Below, one piece after another: positions 10,672 to 22,145 of a stretch of DNA of 64,000 bases. Origin of the DNA: Podocnemis expansa (taxonomy: Eukaryota; Chordata; Testudines; Podocnemididae). The DNA lies in NCBI GenBank assembly GCA_007922195.1, contig ML682024.1, positions 6,804,108-6,868,107 on the forward strand, written 5' to 3'. The first letter of the stretch is position 1. Each line of letters begins with the position of its first letter. The translations under genes and the position numbers were made by a program. The notes beneath the pieces are model-generated. The model ran no database searches. It was not told where the DNA came from and was given only the letters and a program-made list of their open reading frames with translations.

Positions 10672-11669
10672 CTGCAGAACAAAGAGATATAGTGAGTTGC
10701 ACCCCCACCGGCCCCAAGGCAGAACCCTGCACCCAGCTCTGATCCTTGTATCCAGCCACCACCCCCCTAACACCTGTGGAGCATGACCATTAGCCCCATG
10801 TTACAGAGATGGAAACTGAGGGACAGAGATGGCAGGAGCTTAGAGGGAGTTACGGTATGGAGGGACTGGGAGTCAGGATGCCTGGGTTCTCTCCCTGGTT
10901 GTGGGAGAGGAGTGGGATTTAGTTGTTAGAACAGGGGGAGCTGGGAGCCAGGGGAAGGTGGGGATTCCCCCTGCAAGTCACTGGCTCAGAAGCTCTGATG
11001 AAGATGTAAAAGGGGACATATGAACCTGCAGGCATGGGGGTGGGAGAATGGGGGGTACACAGAGGGAGACCCTGAATTAGAGGGGGAGATGAGGGTGACC
11101 CCCATGGAGCTTGCAGGGAGGCAAGCAAGGAGCTCCTGACAGCATAGCATGACATGCCCTGCTGATACTGGCTATCCCTGGAACTCTTCCTTAGTCCTTT
11201 AGGCCCGCCCAGCAGGTGCTATAAATCAGGCCCCATGCATGTGGGTGGAGCCCATAGAAGCCCTGCCCCTCCTCAGAAATCCTGCCCCACCCAGTCCTTG
11301 TATCCCTTGGGTACATTATTCACAGCCAGTTTCTTGCTGAGCAGGTGCCCTCAATGCCCCCAAGGGACTGCCACTAAGAGAAAAATCCTTTGTAAGAGTC
11401 ATCTTCCCAACCACAGAGAGATCCCTCAACACACCTGTAGCGCCCTCTCTCCCATTCCGTGTGGTACCCTGTTCCCTAAATCCTCCCTGCCTTTAACCAC
11501 TAGTGTTCACTCCTGTCCCACAGCTTTGGAGAGAACTCAGGAGTCCAGGCAGCTAGCCCCACTGTTCTAACCACAAGACCCACCCCTACCCTCGCTTAGC
11601 TAGGGCCAGAACCCAGGAGTCCTATTACCCACAGATCCATTGGGAGTGGGGAGGAGTGAGGATTCCTAC

Positions 11670-11697
11670 CTGTTCATTCTTGGTGCAGATCCTCTTC
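11670..11697 (-). other. Possible mini-exon between TM and tail exons
   Basis: A 28-bp segment between a good acceptor (ccctctgcag) and donor (GTAGGA). One frame reads RICTKNEQ, plausible juxtamembrane residues. Its length does not fit the phases of its neighbours (it would give a stop in the 38-bp exon), whereas the transmembrane exon joins the 38-bp exon in frame without it. It may be alternative, decayed or fortuitous. Confidence 0.25.
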
Positions 11698-11971
11698 CTG
11701 CAGAGGGACACAAACCAGAATCCCCCATGAGTTGACCAGGATCTCCCTGTACAAGCTCCCAGTGGCGAATCACCCCCTATAGGGGAGCAAGGATGGGGTT
11801 CCTGTGGGAGGTCCCCTCTGCTCCTGGTACTGAGTCTGGAACCAGAGGTGGCCTTAGGTAATTGGGGATCCTAGGCGAAGTGCCACTGTGTGGCCCCCTT
11901 ACTCCCCCACTGCTGCCCTCAACATGGCCCTAGTTCCCCCTGCAGCCTTAACCATGCCCCCCCCACAGTCC

Positions 11972-12531
11972 CAAGGGTTAAAGTAGGCGGAAATGACCCA
12001 GAAAGCCATTCTGGGGCCCACTATTTTTAGGGGATCAGCATTCCAGGTCCCCGAAAAATAGAAAATGGTGCCGGAATGCTGTATTCTGAGGCCCACCATT
12101 GAAAAATAGAGGGCCCTGGAATGCAGCGTTCTGGCATCATTTTCTATTTTTAGGGGCCTGAACGCTGGGCCCCTAAAAATAGTGGGCCCAGGAACAGGCG
12201 TTCTGCTGTGTTCCAGCAGATAGGGAAGGGGGGAGGGCACTCCGGTGCATACACAGGCTGCAGTTTCCTGGCCCAGCCTGTTGCCGGTGAGTAGTGGGGT
12301 GGCCTGCCTCACACTGGGGAGAACACTGGGTTGCCTGAGCTGGGGGTGGGTTTTGGGATGGGTATTGGGGGCAGGGGGTGGGTATTGGGGACAGAGGAAT
12401 GGATATTGGGGGCAGTAGCTGGGGGGCAGAAGGGGGCCTGGATGTGTGGGAGGGGGGCCAACCATGCGGAAAGGGGGCCCACCCCAATTAGGAGGGTTCC
12501 GGGGCCTGCCAAATTATACTTTAACCCCTGC
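11972..12531. mobile_element. hAT MITE, CAGGGGTTAAAGTA family
   Basis: The 14-bp TIR is caagggttaaagta on the left and caggggttaaagta (inverse) on the right. A perfect 8-bp duplication CACAGTCC flanks it at 11964-11971 and 12532-12539. The interior has short inverted blocks around ctatttttagggg. Related sequence starts at about 14156, and similar motifs occur at about 22680-22800. Confidence 0.8.
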
Positions 12532-12604
12532 ACAGTCCCAACTCCCTGCCTCTGGCTCCCCCACTCTGTAGCCCTGGCTTTCTACTGCCCCCCAGTCTGA
12601 GGGA

Positions 12605-13115
12605 AAGTGCGGCAGAACCTAGCACTCGCGGGGGGGCTGTGGATCGCCGGGGCCAGAGGCTACACTGTCTGCCCTCCTTTCTCTCTGCTCTGCTGGACAG
12701 GCGGAACAGCACTCCCCACTTACCACCAGCTGGCTGCACCTCCCCAGGGGGCGGAGAGTGCTGGTGCAGAGCTGTGGCATGTGGGCGCGGGGCCCTGGAG
12801 TGGCCCACTCAGAACAGCTCAGGTCACTTCACCCCCCGCCTCCCCAGGCCTAAATAGAAGCTGCCGCGCCCCCAGACCCTGGAAAGGGCCTAGTCAGCCC
12901 TGGGGTGCCTGGGAGCAAAGCAGCCTGGGGTCTTCAGAGTGCGCCACTCCAGGATCCAGCCCCCACATGCCACAGACACCAGCCCTCTCCACCCCCTGGG
13001 GAGGCATGGCTGGCTGGGGATAGGCGGGGGAGCGCTGTTCCGCCCCTCCAGGGTGGGCGGTGCAGCCTCTGGCCCTGGTGATTCACGGCCTCCGCTATCC
13101 CGGGGGCAGCAGATT
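12605..13115. repeat. GC-rich foldback (hairpin) element, copy 1
   Basis: The arms at about 12605-12760 and 12985-13110 are inverse complements (ggcggaacagcactcccc on the left; ggggagcgctgttccgcc on the right; ggccagaggctacac against gtgcagcctctggcc). The same kind of arrangement is present at 30513-31152. No coding capacity is supported. Confidence 0.55.
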
Positions 13116-13582
13116 AGAAGAAGCAGGCGGCCACTACGGGGCGCCAGGCAGCAGCCTCCTTCACTTACCCCAAAAGCCGCCTCTACCTGGATCCCTACTT
13201 GAGTGAGCTGGGCTGTTCCTGGAACACACCAGCAGAGGCAGCACAACACCATTGCATATGCAGGAGCAGATTAACTTGGAGCAGGTTTCCTGTCTCCCAT
13301 CCTCCCTCATTAGTGACTGGTATAACCAGCCTGAGCCACATGCCAGTCATCTCTGGCACTCCAGGTACCTGAGGTGCACTGTGCTGGTGACTCTTGATGC
13401 AGGCCAGTCCTAAGATGCAGCCCCCTCTGGGGTGGGACATCTATGTTACTCATGATGTACCCCCTGCTGAGCCCCCACCTGCTCCTTGACTTTCCCTGCA
13501 CAGTCCTCCAACCAAACTGTGATCCCTTCCAGCCCTGCTTAGCAGCAGGTTTAACCCTTCCTTCATTTGGCAGGGCACTTAC

Positions 13583-13708
13583 TGGCCTGGGTTTTTCTGA
13601 AGCAGATGAAGGCCAGAAGGAAGAGAAGGAGAAGGATGGTGGCCATTGCGCTCACCTAAGCGATGATGGAGCTGCTCAGAACTGGAGCTGCTGTTGACCC
13701 TGATTCAC
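13583..13708 (-). pseudogene. Stalk/transmembrane exon of unit A with in-frame stop
   Basis: A 126-bp exon, acceptor ctgctgtttcccag, donor GTAAGT, phase 1 at both ends. It encodes a short stalk (ESGSTAAPVLSSSIIA), then TAG at 13658-13656, then VSAMATILLLLLFLLAFICF followed by RK. That is a good single membrane helix with a basic stop-transfer signal. The TAG falls at the start of the hydrophobic segment, so translation through this exon would give a protein without a membrane anchor. It joins in frame to the 38-bp tail exon. Confidence 0.65.
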
Positions 13709-14047
13709 CTGGGAAACAGCAGCAGGACCTGAGTGCTGTGGGTGGCTGGTCTGTTACCTGTCCCCCCCCAACACCCAGGTGGCACCCTCTGGTGGCAGAA
13801 AACACTATGGCAGAGGTGTCAAACTCACGTGCTATGGTGGGCCTGATTTGACTTAAATTGAAATACTAGGATGCTCTAGCAGCCTCACGCGGTGCTGTGT
13901 ATTGGAGACTCTGCTCCACTATAACACGCTTTCTTGCTCTGTTTTAGGGAGAGTGTGGTCTCCAGACCTCAGTTCCACATACCCAGCATTCTGCAATGTT
14001 GCAAGACCTGACAGTATCGCAGCATCATGGAGTGCTGGGTATGGGTA

Positions 14048-14332
14048 GGGTTACCAGATGTCAGGCAAAAGGAGGACATGTCCTCCTTTTTACCTTCACA
14101 TCTTCCATCCTGCAGGCATTTTAAAAACACATGATTTTGTCTAGCTTTTTACTTACAGGGGTTAAAGTATGCTGGAATTCCCCAGAACACCCTATTTTTA
14201 GGGGAAGCGTTCCAGGGTCTGCTAAAAACAGAAGAATATGACGTTAATACCACATTTTCTCCATGTGTCCTCCAATGTCCTCCTTTTTGTACTTCCCTGT
14301 CCTCCTTTCCGTGCTTTGGTATCTGGTAGCCC
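14048..14332. mobile_element. TA-flanked MITE (Tc1/mariner-like target)
   Basis: TIR gggttaccagat on the left and gggctaccagat (inverse of the right end), one mismatch in 12, with TA on both sides (14046-14047 and 14333-14334). The interior repeats the motif tcctcctttt. A second, right-end-only copy lies at about 15337-15413. A segment like the 11972 hAT element starts at 14156 and may be nested inside. Confidence 0.65.
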
Positions 14333-14334
14333 TA

Positions 14335-16540
14335 ATCATCACATCTAAGAATAGGTGCTGTTGTCTTGCGTGGAGCATTTGATAGTCAAAAACATCTAAT
14401 TCTACTCCCCCCCCCCCATTTGACATGTATTTCACATAAAAGCAAACAGAAAATATCAATTGTCATAAAAGAAATATAGCTCCATCTATGGTTTATGGTG
14501 GACATAGTAGGATATGATGTCTAGAAATTTTCATTTTATGTAAAAGTTTGTTTCAGGCAGGTCTGCACATAAAAACCAGCAGCTCTCACTTCTGATTTCT
14601 CCTTGCCTCTGGGTGTAAAACTTAGACAGCTTGTCTATGATTTTTTTTTTTAAATACTGCACAGTGAGGCTCAAAACTGAGGCTAGATGGGGATTTCCCT
14701 ACACTCCTCCTGCACCCCCCCAGTTGTCAGCTAGTAACAGTGTTATACCAAATCAGTGAGCACCCCCTATACCCCCCAAATCTCCCCCTGCACCCCCTAA
14801 TTTCATGTGTTGGGAAGAATACTTCCCAAAGAGATTACTTTTCCTTTAGAAGCCAATACCTCAAATTCAGCTAGACTTCATGGAGTCAAGGGCCTGCCCC
14901 TACATGTGTCAAACAATGAGAGTGAATTCTGTGAAGAACTTATTGTCTTAAAACTGATTTTAATCTTGTCCATAATTATTACATTAAATTTATTGGAGGT
15001 TTGCGTCTATTTGCAGCTCATAATGCAAAAATATCAATCTGGATTGGAGTTCTGCAGCGTGATTCTCCTTGCACCTTGATATAAATATTAAATACTTAAT
15101 TTTGTGATGCCTTAACGTGGTTGGCTTTATGGTTACTTTAATGTGAAGATAAAAAATACTTAAGCCATTCATTTGATATCCCTGAGCTGCTGTTCTTCCA
15201 ATTCATCTCACACAGTAACTAGGGGCTAGACAGATTTCTCTGGAGTTGGATGACCAATGGGGCAAGCATTTGGGGTCGGGGGGGGTCGGTGGGCAGTGGC
15301 TGGGTGGATGAACGGGGCCTGGGCGGGGCCCCGGATGTTTATGTGTCCTCCAAAGTCCTCCTTTTTGTACTTCCCTGTCCTCCTTTCCATGCTTTGGTAT
15401 CTGGTAACCCTAAGTGTGGCGCCCGCTCATCTCAGAGCCTGGGCCCAGGTGCATCCATACACCTTCCTCATCTGGACTCCTTCCCCTGCCACCCCTCAAA
15501 AGAAAAAGTGCAAGAAAAAAAAAAAGAGAGAGAGAGAGAGAAAGAGAGAAAACAAACAAAAACACTGCAAAATCTCCCCTGTTCAGCCCCCATCCACTCC
15601 CACCCTTCCCCCCATACTAGAAAAAAAAGCAAAAACAGGGCAAGAAATTCCCCCTCCCCTTTGCCCCCAAACTCCCACACTGCCACCACATGGACACAGC
15701 AGCAGCTGTCTGCCTTCCAAGCCCCCACAGTGCCATTGCAGCAGCCAGGCATGGCCATGCAGACAATGGCCCATCTAGCCCGGTATCCGACCTCCCCAAC
15801 TGGCTGGTCCTGCCTGCTTCACAAGAAGTCCCAGGGTACTGGATGGGACAAGTCCTCTAGTTGCCATGTTAGATGTGGGTTTGTGTCTTGAAGCAGGAGG
15901 CTTTGCCCCCTTCCCAGATCAGTGGGCTGAGCTGTGGGGAGCCACTGCCCCCTGTCAGCAACCTCCACCCTCTGTCTGGGGACCCACTCAAGGGAGGAAG
16001 GAGGTCTTAACATAAGACTCAGAGATTCCTCCAGTGCCAGTACCTGGGCTGGTGTGGCCTGGATGGGAGAAAGCTGACACCATTCCTGGCTGTGTTGGGT
16101 TGGTTCTCCCTGCAGAAATAGAACCAGTATTTGTCAGGAGGAGGGGCTGAAACAGCAAGTCACACATTGTCCTACCAATTCAGCATCAATCATCAATCAT
16201 TGAAGGAGGTGTTTGTGGCTGGGGATGGGGCTGGTTCAGGAGTCCTGGCCTGGGCTCTGACACCTCTGTGCATCTCCAGAGTGGAGGTAGCAACCTCCTG
16301 GGAAAGACTCCTGCTCTGCAGCTTCCCCAGGTGGAGGGATCCTCCCTCCCTCAGCCTTCAAACTCCAGAGATTTGTGCTTCCCTGGTTGGGGAACCCCCA
16401 GGTGACTCCATCCCTGGCCTGGCATCTCCTCTGCTGGGCTCTGGGGCCTGCTTCTGCATGTCCCATCAGGGAAGAGCCTCCCAAGGGATCCTCCAGCTGT
16501 GGGTCTAGTAGGACTGCGGCCGCACAGTCAGGCCCCTCAC
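14335..16540. other. Intron of unit A, no exon seen
   Basis: Intron between the third Ig exon and the transmembrane exon. It is AT-rich at 14335-15240. A MITE right end lies at 15337-15413, and an A/GA-rich run at about 15510-15550. No further exon is supported. Confidence 0.5.
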
Positions 16541-16831
16541 CTGCTACCACCAGCTCCACGGGGTTGCTGAGGTCTGACGGGACAAACGGCTCTGATCTGA
16601 GCTGGTAGCTGCAGCTGTATCTCCCTTTGTGCTGCCGGCCCACACTGGGGATGTAGAAATTGGCCCATTGCCCAGTGGGGCTTGTGTATTGCAGCAGGTT
16701 CACATCTCCAGGCTTGTGAAGGAAGAAACTCATGTTCTGGAGCAGCCCTTCACACCGGATGGTGACGTTTGCCCCTGGGGCATAAACTGAGGTGGGGAGC
16801 AGAGAGATGGAGGGTCTAGGTAAACTGGGAT
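16541..16831 (-). CDS. Ig exon 3 of unit A (C2-type)
   Basis: A 291-bp exon (97 codons), phase 1 at both ends, acceptor gtctcttgtgtgcag, donor GTGAGG. It encodes PSLPRPSISLLPTS, the cysteines in VTIRCEG and GRYSCSYQ, and ends SNPVELVVAG. The open frame and both cysteines are intact. It reads in phase into the stalk/transmembrane exon at 13708. It is closest in style to LILR/OSCAR/CHIR domains. Confidence 0.8.
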
Positions 16832-17084
16832 CTGCACACAAGAGACGGGAAGTGAGAGCCAGACCCAGGCCATCACCCAGCCACATCCTCCCCAGACAGC
16901 CTCAGCCACGGGCAGATCCAGGGGCCCCAGGCAGAGATTATCTCCAATGTCTCAGAGTTCCCAAGTCCAGAATCCCGCCCCTGAGAGTGAGCTCCAGGTT
17001 GCACAGATACCAACCACTGGCTCCCTCCTTTTTGGGATCCTCACATGCCCATAGGTGGCCCCTGCCTCATTCCTTGCACACAGA

Positions 17085-17368
17085 GGCCCCCAGGCTGTTC
17101 CTATGGGGTTGGTGGTTGCAGGGCTCCTCCAAGGTGCCTGGCTCCCATTCAGGCTGATCACAGCAGCTGTATCTGCCCCCATTCACCCCACTAACTCTGG
17201 GACTGGGAAATGTGACCTCAGCTGGTGCCCCGCCCTGTGCTCCTGGCCCCATCTTTGGACAGGACAAATGCCAGACCTCGGTGCTACCCTGACGCTGGAG
17301 GGTCCTGGGTCCCCCCCAGGGCTGCCTTGCTGGGCTCAGGGAAATGGAAGGTTTGGGGTAGCTGAGCT
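17085..17368 (-). pseudogene. Decayed Ig exon 2 of unit A
   Basis: The acceptor ttcatactgcag is kept and the exon begins LSYPKPSISLSPARQP. The expected first cysteine is missing (TLQRQG where TLxCQG is usual). The second cysteine region survives as GGRYSCCD. The expected end (DPVELVVAG plus GTGAG donor) is not there; the last ~30 codons do not look like an Ig G strand. The 3' limit given is the expected length, not an observed splice site. Confidence 0.55.
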
Positions 17369-17657
17369 CTGCAGTATGAAGGGAATGGGGCCTGACACAA
17401 ACCTGGCACTGCCACCGTGCCCGGCCCAGCATAAAGGGGCAGCGACGGGTCAAGGTCTTATCTGGGGTCCAGGACACCAAGGGCACCCAGCCAAGATTTC
17501 AACTCCCATTACCGAGCTTGCCTCCCAGAGTCTGATCTTCCTCCACCCCCCCTTCACTGACTGGATGTCCCATCTGCTGGGCCCCACAGCTTGCGGAGAC
17601 CACCCCGAGGTCTGGCAGGGGGTGGAGCAGGCAGTGAAGAAGCTGGGCTGGGCTCAC

Positions 17658-17939
17658 CTGCTACAACAATCTGCACAGGGTCACTGGGCTCTGAGTAGAT
17701 GCCAGAACTGTAGTGATAAAGACACCGGTAGCTGCCCCCCTGTTCCTGGCTCAGGATGGGGATGCGAAATTCAGCCTCATAACCAGCTGGGTTTATGTAA
17801 ATTGTATAATTCTCAGCTCCATCTCTGTAGAGGTGTATGCTCCTGCCCCAGTACTGAGACCAACACCGGATGGTGACTTTTCTCCCCACACGGATCACCC
17901 CACTGGGGCTGATGGAGATGGAGGGGTTGGGTGGAGCCA
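17658..17939 (-). CDS. Ig exon 1 of unit A (C2-type)
   Basis: A 282-bp exon (94 codons), phase 1, donor GTGAGC. The acceptor is an AG just before TGGCTCC. It encodes APPNPSISISPSG, the cysteines in VTIRCWSQ and GGSYRCLY, and ends SEPSDPVQIVVAG. The frame is intact and there is a possible N-glycosylation site (ENYT). The acceptor is the least certain boundary because two nearby AGs give other phases. Confidence 0.75.
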
Positions 17940-18329
17940 CTCTGAACTCACAAAACAAACAGGCATTAAGTGGGGGTGACACAAACCATGTGCATCTCAT
18001 TCACTCTTCTGCCCATCTGGCCCCCCTCTGCCCATCGGTCCCTCCAACATCTCACCCCACCCTCATCTCTCAGGACAGGCAGGGCCTGCATCTCCTGCCC
18101 AAGCTAAGACACAGGAAAGGGAAGGAGATACCAAGGCTCTGATTCCTGCTGTGCTCCCACTTATCCAGCATCAGGTCAGCCATGCCCCTACTGTAGTCTG
18201 GAGTGACTTTGGATTAACCCTAAAGAGCTGAGGCCAGAATTGCCCCCTTGCTGTTTCTCTAACATTTACCAGTGCAGCAGCTCTGCTGGAGTGGAGCTAA
18301 ACACAGATTATTTTTTAAAATGTTCCAAA

Positions 18330-19066
18330 ATTCTCAGTTTCCTCAGTTTTGTGTCCATTTATTCTTTGGCATAGGGAGAGGCCAGTTTGTCCAGTGTACA
18401 GTGTGGAGGGGCATTGTTGGCACATAATAGCATATATGTATCATCTTATATATTGGACAAACTTTACAGTCTCTGGACAAAGAATAAATGGACACAAATC
18501 TGACATCAGAAATAAAACCATTCAAAAATCAATAGAAAATCACTTACATCCAGTAGAGTGGTCCAGGAGATTAATCTGAGTATCCTCAAACAAATCTATT
18601 CTGGGTCAAGGCTTCAAAGAGATACCTCAGAGTTAGAATTCATGTGCAAATTTGATACTATCATCTTGGGTTTGAATAGAGACATGAAATGGTTCTCTAA
18701 CTACAAATATTAAGTTGTAAAACTGCTGCAGGACTCTGTTTTTCCTTACGAAGAGTGATTCTCACCTCTCTCAGCCTCACCACTTCTGAGATATTGCTAC
18801 ACACTCTTTGAGTGGATACAACTTGTTTGATTTGCTGAAGTAATCTGACTCTATGTTGTGAAATGTCATCACAGGATTCATCTTTCCCTCCCATACTGTC
18901 AAGTATTTTTTCCATATAAGTTTCCTCCACTTTCTGGCATCTGCTAAAGTGGGATTTTGCCTACAAAAGCTCAAAAGAGTTAGTTGTTAAAAGTGCCATA
19001 GGGCTCCTTTTCTGTTAGTCTACCTCAGCAAAACAAGCAAGGAGTCCTGTGCCACTTTAAAAACTA
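18330..19066 (+). mobile_element. Penelope-like element fragment with GIY-YIG region
   Basis: A plus-strand frame at about 18440-18520 reads QRINGHKSDIRNKT, and later pieces follow the same order as the Penelope-like copy at 4322-4804 (tail tcaagtgccacaggactcc-type sequence). Stops and frameshifts are frequent. It is interrupted near its 3' end by the repeat at 19075-19594, after which the tail resumes (aaaggtgccacaggactcc). Confidence 0.55.
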
Positions 19067-19074
19067 ACAACAAT

Positions 19075-19594
19075 GAGGGGTGTCGCTGACTCCTGACACA
19101 TAGGACAAATGCCCCAAGTCCTGGCACTACTGCCCTGACTGTCTGATGCACCCCTGTGTTTCCTGCAGGGATTTCCCTAACACCCTCCTATGTCCCCCTA
19201 CATCCCACTCAATTTCCCAACACCCCCAGCTGTCAACTAGTAACAGTGTTATACCAATTTAGCAAGCACCCCAACATCCCTCCTACACCTTCCCCTATAC
19301 CCCCCCTAATTTCAGTTCCTGGGGAAATACTGCTTCCCCAGATCCCTGGCCAGTAGAGGTAGGTGCCGCTGTAGGTGGCCCAGCCCCAGATCCTTGCCCG
19401 GAGATCTGGGCTGAGCCAACCGCGGTGGCACCTGCCTCTCTTTGCTAGGGATACAGGGCTGGGCCACCCTCAGTTGCACCTGATTCTCCCGGCTGTGGAT
19501 CTGGTGCTGGGCTTGTGGCGGGGTGCCAAGACCAGATTGGGCTTGGGCTGCCAAGTCGGGCCCCAGGTCTTTTCCAGGGGCATTGGAGCTCCTG
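19075..19594. repeat. GC-rich repeat flanked by ACAACAAT
   Basis: ACAACAAT occurs at 19067-19074 and 19595-19602. The left end gaggggtgtcgctgac resembles the TIR of the element at 31608, but the right end does not mirror it. The interior (ggatctggggctgggccacc type) is shared with 3358-3834, 31608-31981 and 37871-38330. Confidence 0.45.
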
Positions 19595-19599
19595 ACAAC

Positions 19600-20840
19600 A
19601 ATAAATAAGTTAGTTACTTTTTAAAGGTGCCACAGGACTCCAAGCTTGATTTAGACTGGGAAGTAGTCAAAGGACTGGGAGGGGCTAGAACACAGGTCTT
19701 AGTGGGAAAGAAGGCATCCCCCAGGAAGGGTATGGTGGGGGGGAGCTAGGCTTCTGCATGTGGCCATGCTTTAACTTCTAATTACCCTCCAGAGGAAAAA
19801 ATAAACCCTCCAGATTTACTGGCTAGGAATTGCTCTGACTGTGGAGTCAGGATGCATGGCTCCTTTGGGAATGGGGTGAACTCTCAGGGACCCCACAAGG
19901 GCAGCACCCACAGAGGGAGGTCTTGACAGAGCAGGAGTGCTGAACCCTCTGGGGTCAGACAAAGGAGATGACTTCATGGACATGTGGAGATCCTGACGCG
20001 AGGCAGATCTCTCCCAAGGTACTTTCATCTTGTCTGCCTGTGCCAAGAGGAACCAAGTCCTCTGAGTACCCCTCAGAGAATCCCACAGAGGGAGAGCACA
20101 GGTCAGACCCTCCGAGGCTGGATTTAGGGCCCAGGAGCATTCCTGCAAGGAAACCTGGAGTGGACTGGGGCAGACTCCACTGGGGCAGAGTCGAGATGCA
20201 CAAGAAGAGGGGACTTGGCCAGGATTCCTGTGAGGCTCTGTTACAGAGAGCTAAGAAGCAATGGTGCATTGCTCCGTCTACTTGCATGTCTCTTTCTTGC
20301 TGTAATGCTCCTACCGACCCATTCCCCAGTGCAACTGCCAGCGCTCGAGGCAAAGTTTGGGTGTGCAGTGTGGGGTGGATCTTCTCACTTTGTATTTCCT
20401 GAGGTCAGAAGTTTGAAGGCAATTGAATTCACCCTTTGTGGTGCCCACCCCTGTAATGAGCGTGGCAAGGTTTCAGTCACCATGTCTGGTTTGGAAGGGA
20501 GCAGAAGTTTCATAGGATCATCCCTGTAATGGGAGATCTGCGCCCCCTCCTCTTATCCATTTCCCTCATCATTAATACAGAAATTCCTCCATTGCGACAC
20601 CCGGCTCTGCCTGGCCAGTCAGCAGCCTGGAAAGGAGATGGCTGGTTAGAAAGCAGATCCCAGAGTGACTGGATCCTCCTGCACTCTGGTCTCAGACCTG
20701 CCGTATCAGATCCCCTTACACACCCCATCTCAGATCCCCCCATAGACACGCACCTAGAATGTCCAATACTCACCAAGGATGAGGATGATGAGACAGAAAC
20801 CATGAGAAGGCAGTGAGGGCCCCTCAGTGCTGCCACCAAT
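19600..20840. repeat. Segmental duplication, copy A, first part
   Basis: Aligns base for base, with scattered differences, to about 38335-39625, including an LTR fragment and the leader exons of the receptor. Its continuation lies at 29651-32480, split off by the insertion at 20845-29650. Confidence 0.8.
20591..20803 (-). pseudogene. Leader exons 1 and 2 of unit A, inactivated
   Basis: Exon 1 (20803-20774) is 30 bp, against 31 bp in copy B; the one-base deletion shifts the leader into MVSVSSSSS and destroys its hydrophobic core. Exon 2 (~20626-20591) keeps its acceptor (ctcctttccag), but the GTGAGT donor present in copy B is deleted, and in the original frame it has TGA. Copy B shows the intact forms at 39547-39577 and 39362-39397. 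Confidence 0.7.
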
Positions 20841-21756
20841 GCCCTGTTATCAACTTTGCCCACCAACTCGGGGTATGCTCATATTTATTAGGGTTACTTT
20901 CTCTTTGGGGAAGATGGTAATTATATTAGTGTGCTGCTTGTGTCACTTGTGTTTCTATATGGAGCCCACTTCTCCCTTCTGCAAGCTCTCTCTCCCAATG
21001 GAGCAACCCTTGCAGGACCTCGATTTCCTAGGACTGGATTCTTCCAACCCCCAAATCCAAACAACTACCCCAATACACACATTCATCAATTAACAAGGTG
21101 CATCTGAGTGGACCAGGTCTATCAGCACTCTCAGCTGACCCCTTATATGTCCCTGAACTCAGCAGGCTGGGTCAGAACAGCACTTTTCAGCTGTCACCCT
21201 TATATGACCCTGGAGTCAATCAAGCTAATATCCCCATCAATGAGCAAATCTTCTTCTTCGAGGGCAGCTCAGATTCATTCAGTATTAGGTGCCTACGTGC
21301 CACAGCGCACGATTTGCTGGAACTTCTTTTAGCCTTAGTCTGTCAGGACAGGACTGGCAGCCATCGCCCTCTGGCCATATATATGGCCCCAGCCCTGCTC
21401 CTCCCCAGTTCCTTTTTTTCCGCCCTCAGTGATGGTTACAGAACAGCCTGTTTTTGCTTTATGCAAGGGCCTGTCTCTTTGTTTTGTTTTACGTGTATTT
21501 TCACTGGAAGATCTGCCTGCAGACTTCACCGGTGCTCCCACCGTGTCCTTCCAACAGAAACCTGAACACATTGGGAGGATTTCTTAATGCCCGTGTGAGC
21601 TTCACCAGGTGTATTATGCTCTATTTGCAGGTCTTAAGTGAAGGACTCAGCAGGGAGTGAAGGCTGCATAGCGTGCCTGGGAACGGGCCCCGCAGCTGAC
21701 GCCAGGAATTTGCCGGATCCGCTCACAGATCTCCGGCTTTGAAGAAACACTGCAAC

Positions 21757-22145
21757 CAGACCCGGCACTGTGTGCTCGGTTGGCACCAGAGCCCTTTCAG
21801 CGTCACTCTCTGGCTACGAATACAGCCGTGATCGGCCTACAACTCAGCCCCATGTGCTCAGTTGACACCGAAGCCCTCTTGGTGCTGCTCTCCAGCTTTG
21901 AATACAGCCGCGATCTGCATCTGACCCAGCACTGTGCGCTCAGTCGGCACCTGAGCCCTCTCGGCGCCACTCTCCAGCTATGAATACAGCTGCAATCGGC
22001 CTCTAACCTGGCATGGTGTGCTCGGGCAGCACTTGAGCCCCCTCGGTGCCACTGTCCAGCTATGAATACAGCCATGATCGGACTCTAACCTGGCACCATG
22101 TGCTCAGTTGGCATGGGATTTCTCGACGCTGCTCCCCAGCAGAAT
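21757..22145 (+). repeat. 82-bp tandem repeat array inside DIRS D3
   Basis: The motif gaatacagc recurs at 21818, 21900, 21982 and 22064, exactly 82 bp apart, with the rest of the unit conserved (ggcacc...gagccctctcggcgcc-actctccagctatgaatacagc). About 4.7 copies. As 82 is not a multiple of 3, the array cannot keep one reading frame. Confidence 0.85.

Larger units (their letters stand above)
10259..20803 (-). pseudogene. LRC-type inhibitory Ig receptor, unit A (damaged)
   Basis: In minus-strand order: leader exons (20803-20774 and ~20626-20591), three Ig exons (17939-17658, ~17368-17085, 16831-16541), a stalk/transmembrane exon (13708-13583), a 38-bp tail exon and an ITIM terminal exon. Phases agree from the third Ig exon to the stop codon. 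The predicted membrane segment lacks a basic residue, fitting an inhibitory, not an adaptor-paired, receptor. Lesions: leader exon 1 is one base shorter than its paralog in copy B, leader exon 2 lost its donor, the middle Ig exon lost a cysteine and its donor, and the transmembrane exon has an in-frame TAG. A leader exon elsewhere plus skipping of the bad Ig exon could still give a short secreted protein, so expression is not excluded. Confidence 0.6.

Noticed and set aside
11670..11697. Firm tail exon of unit A
   Set aside because: Splice sites look good but the length breaks the reading frame; kept only as a low-confidence feature.
21757..22145. CRISPR-like array
   Set aside because: Units are contiguous 82-bp tandem repeats without unique spacers, in a eukaryotic retroelement.
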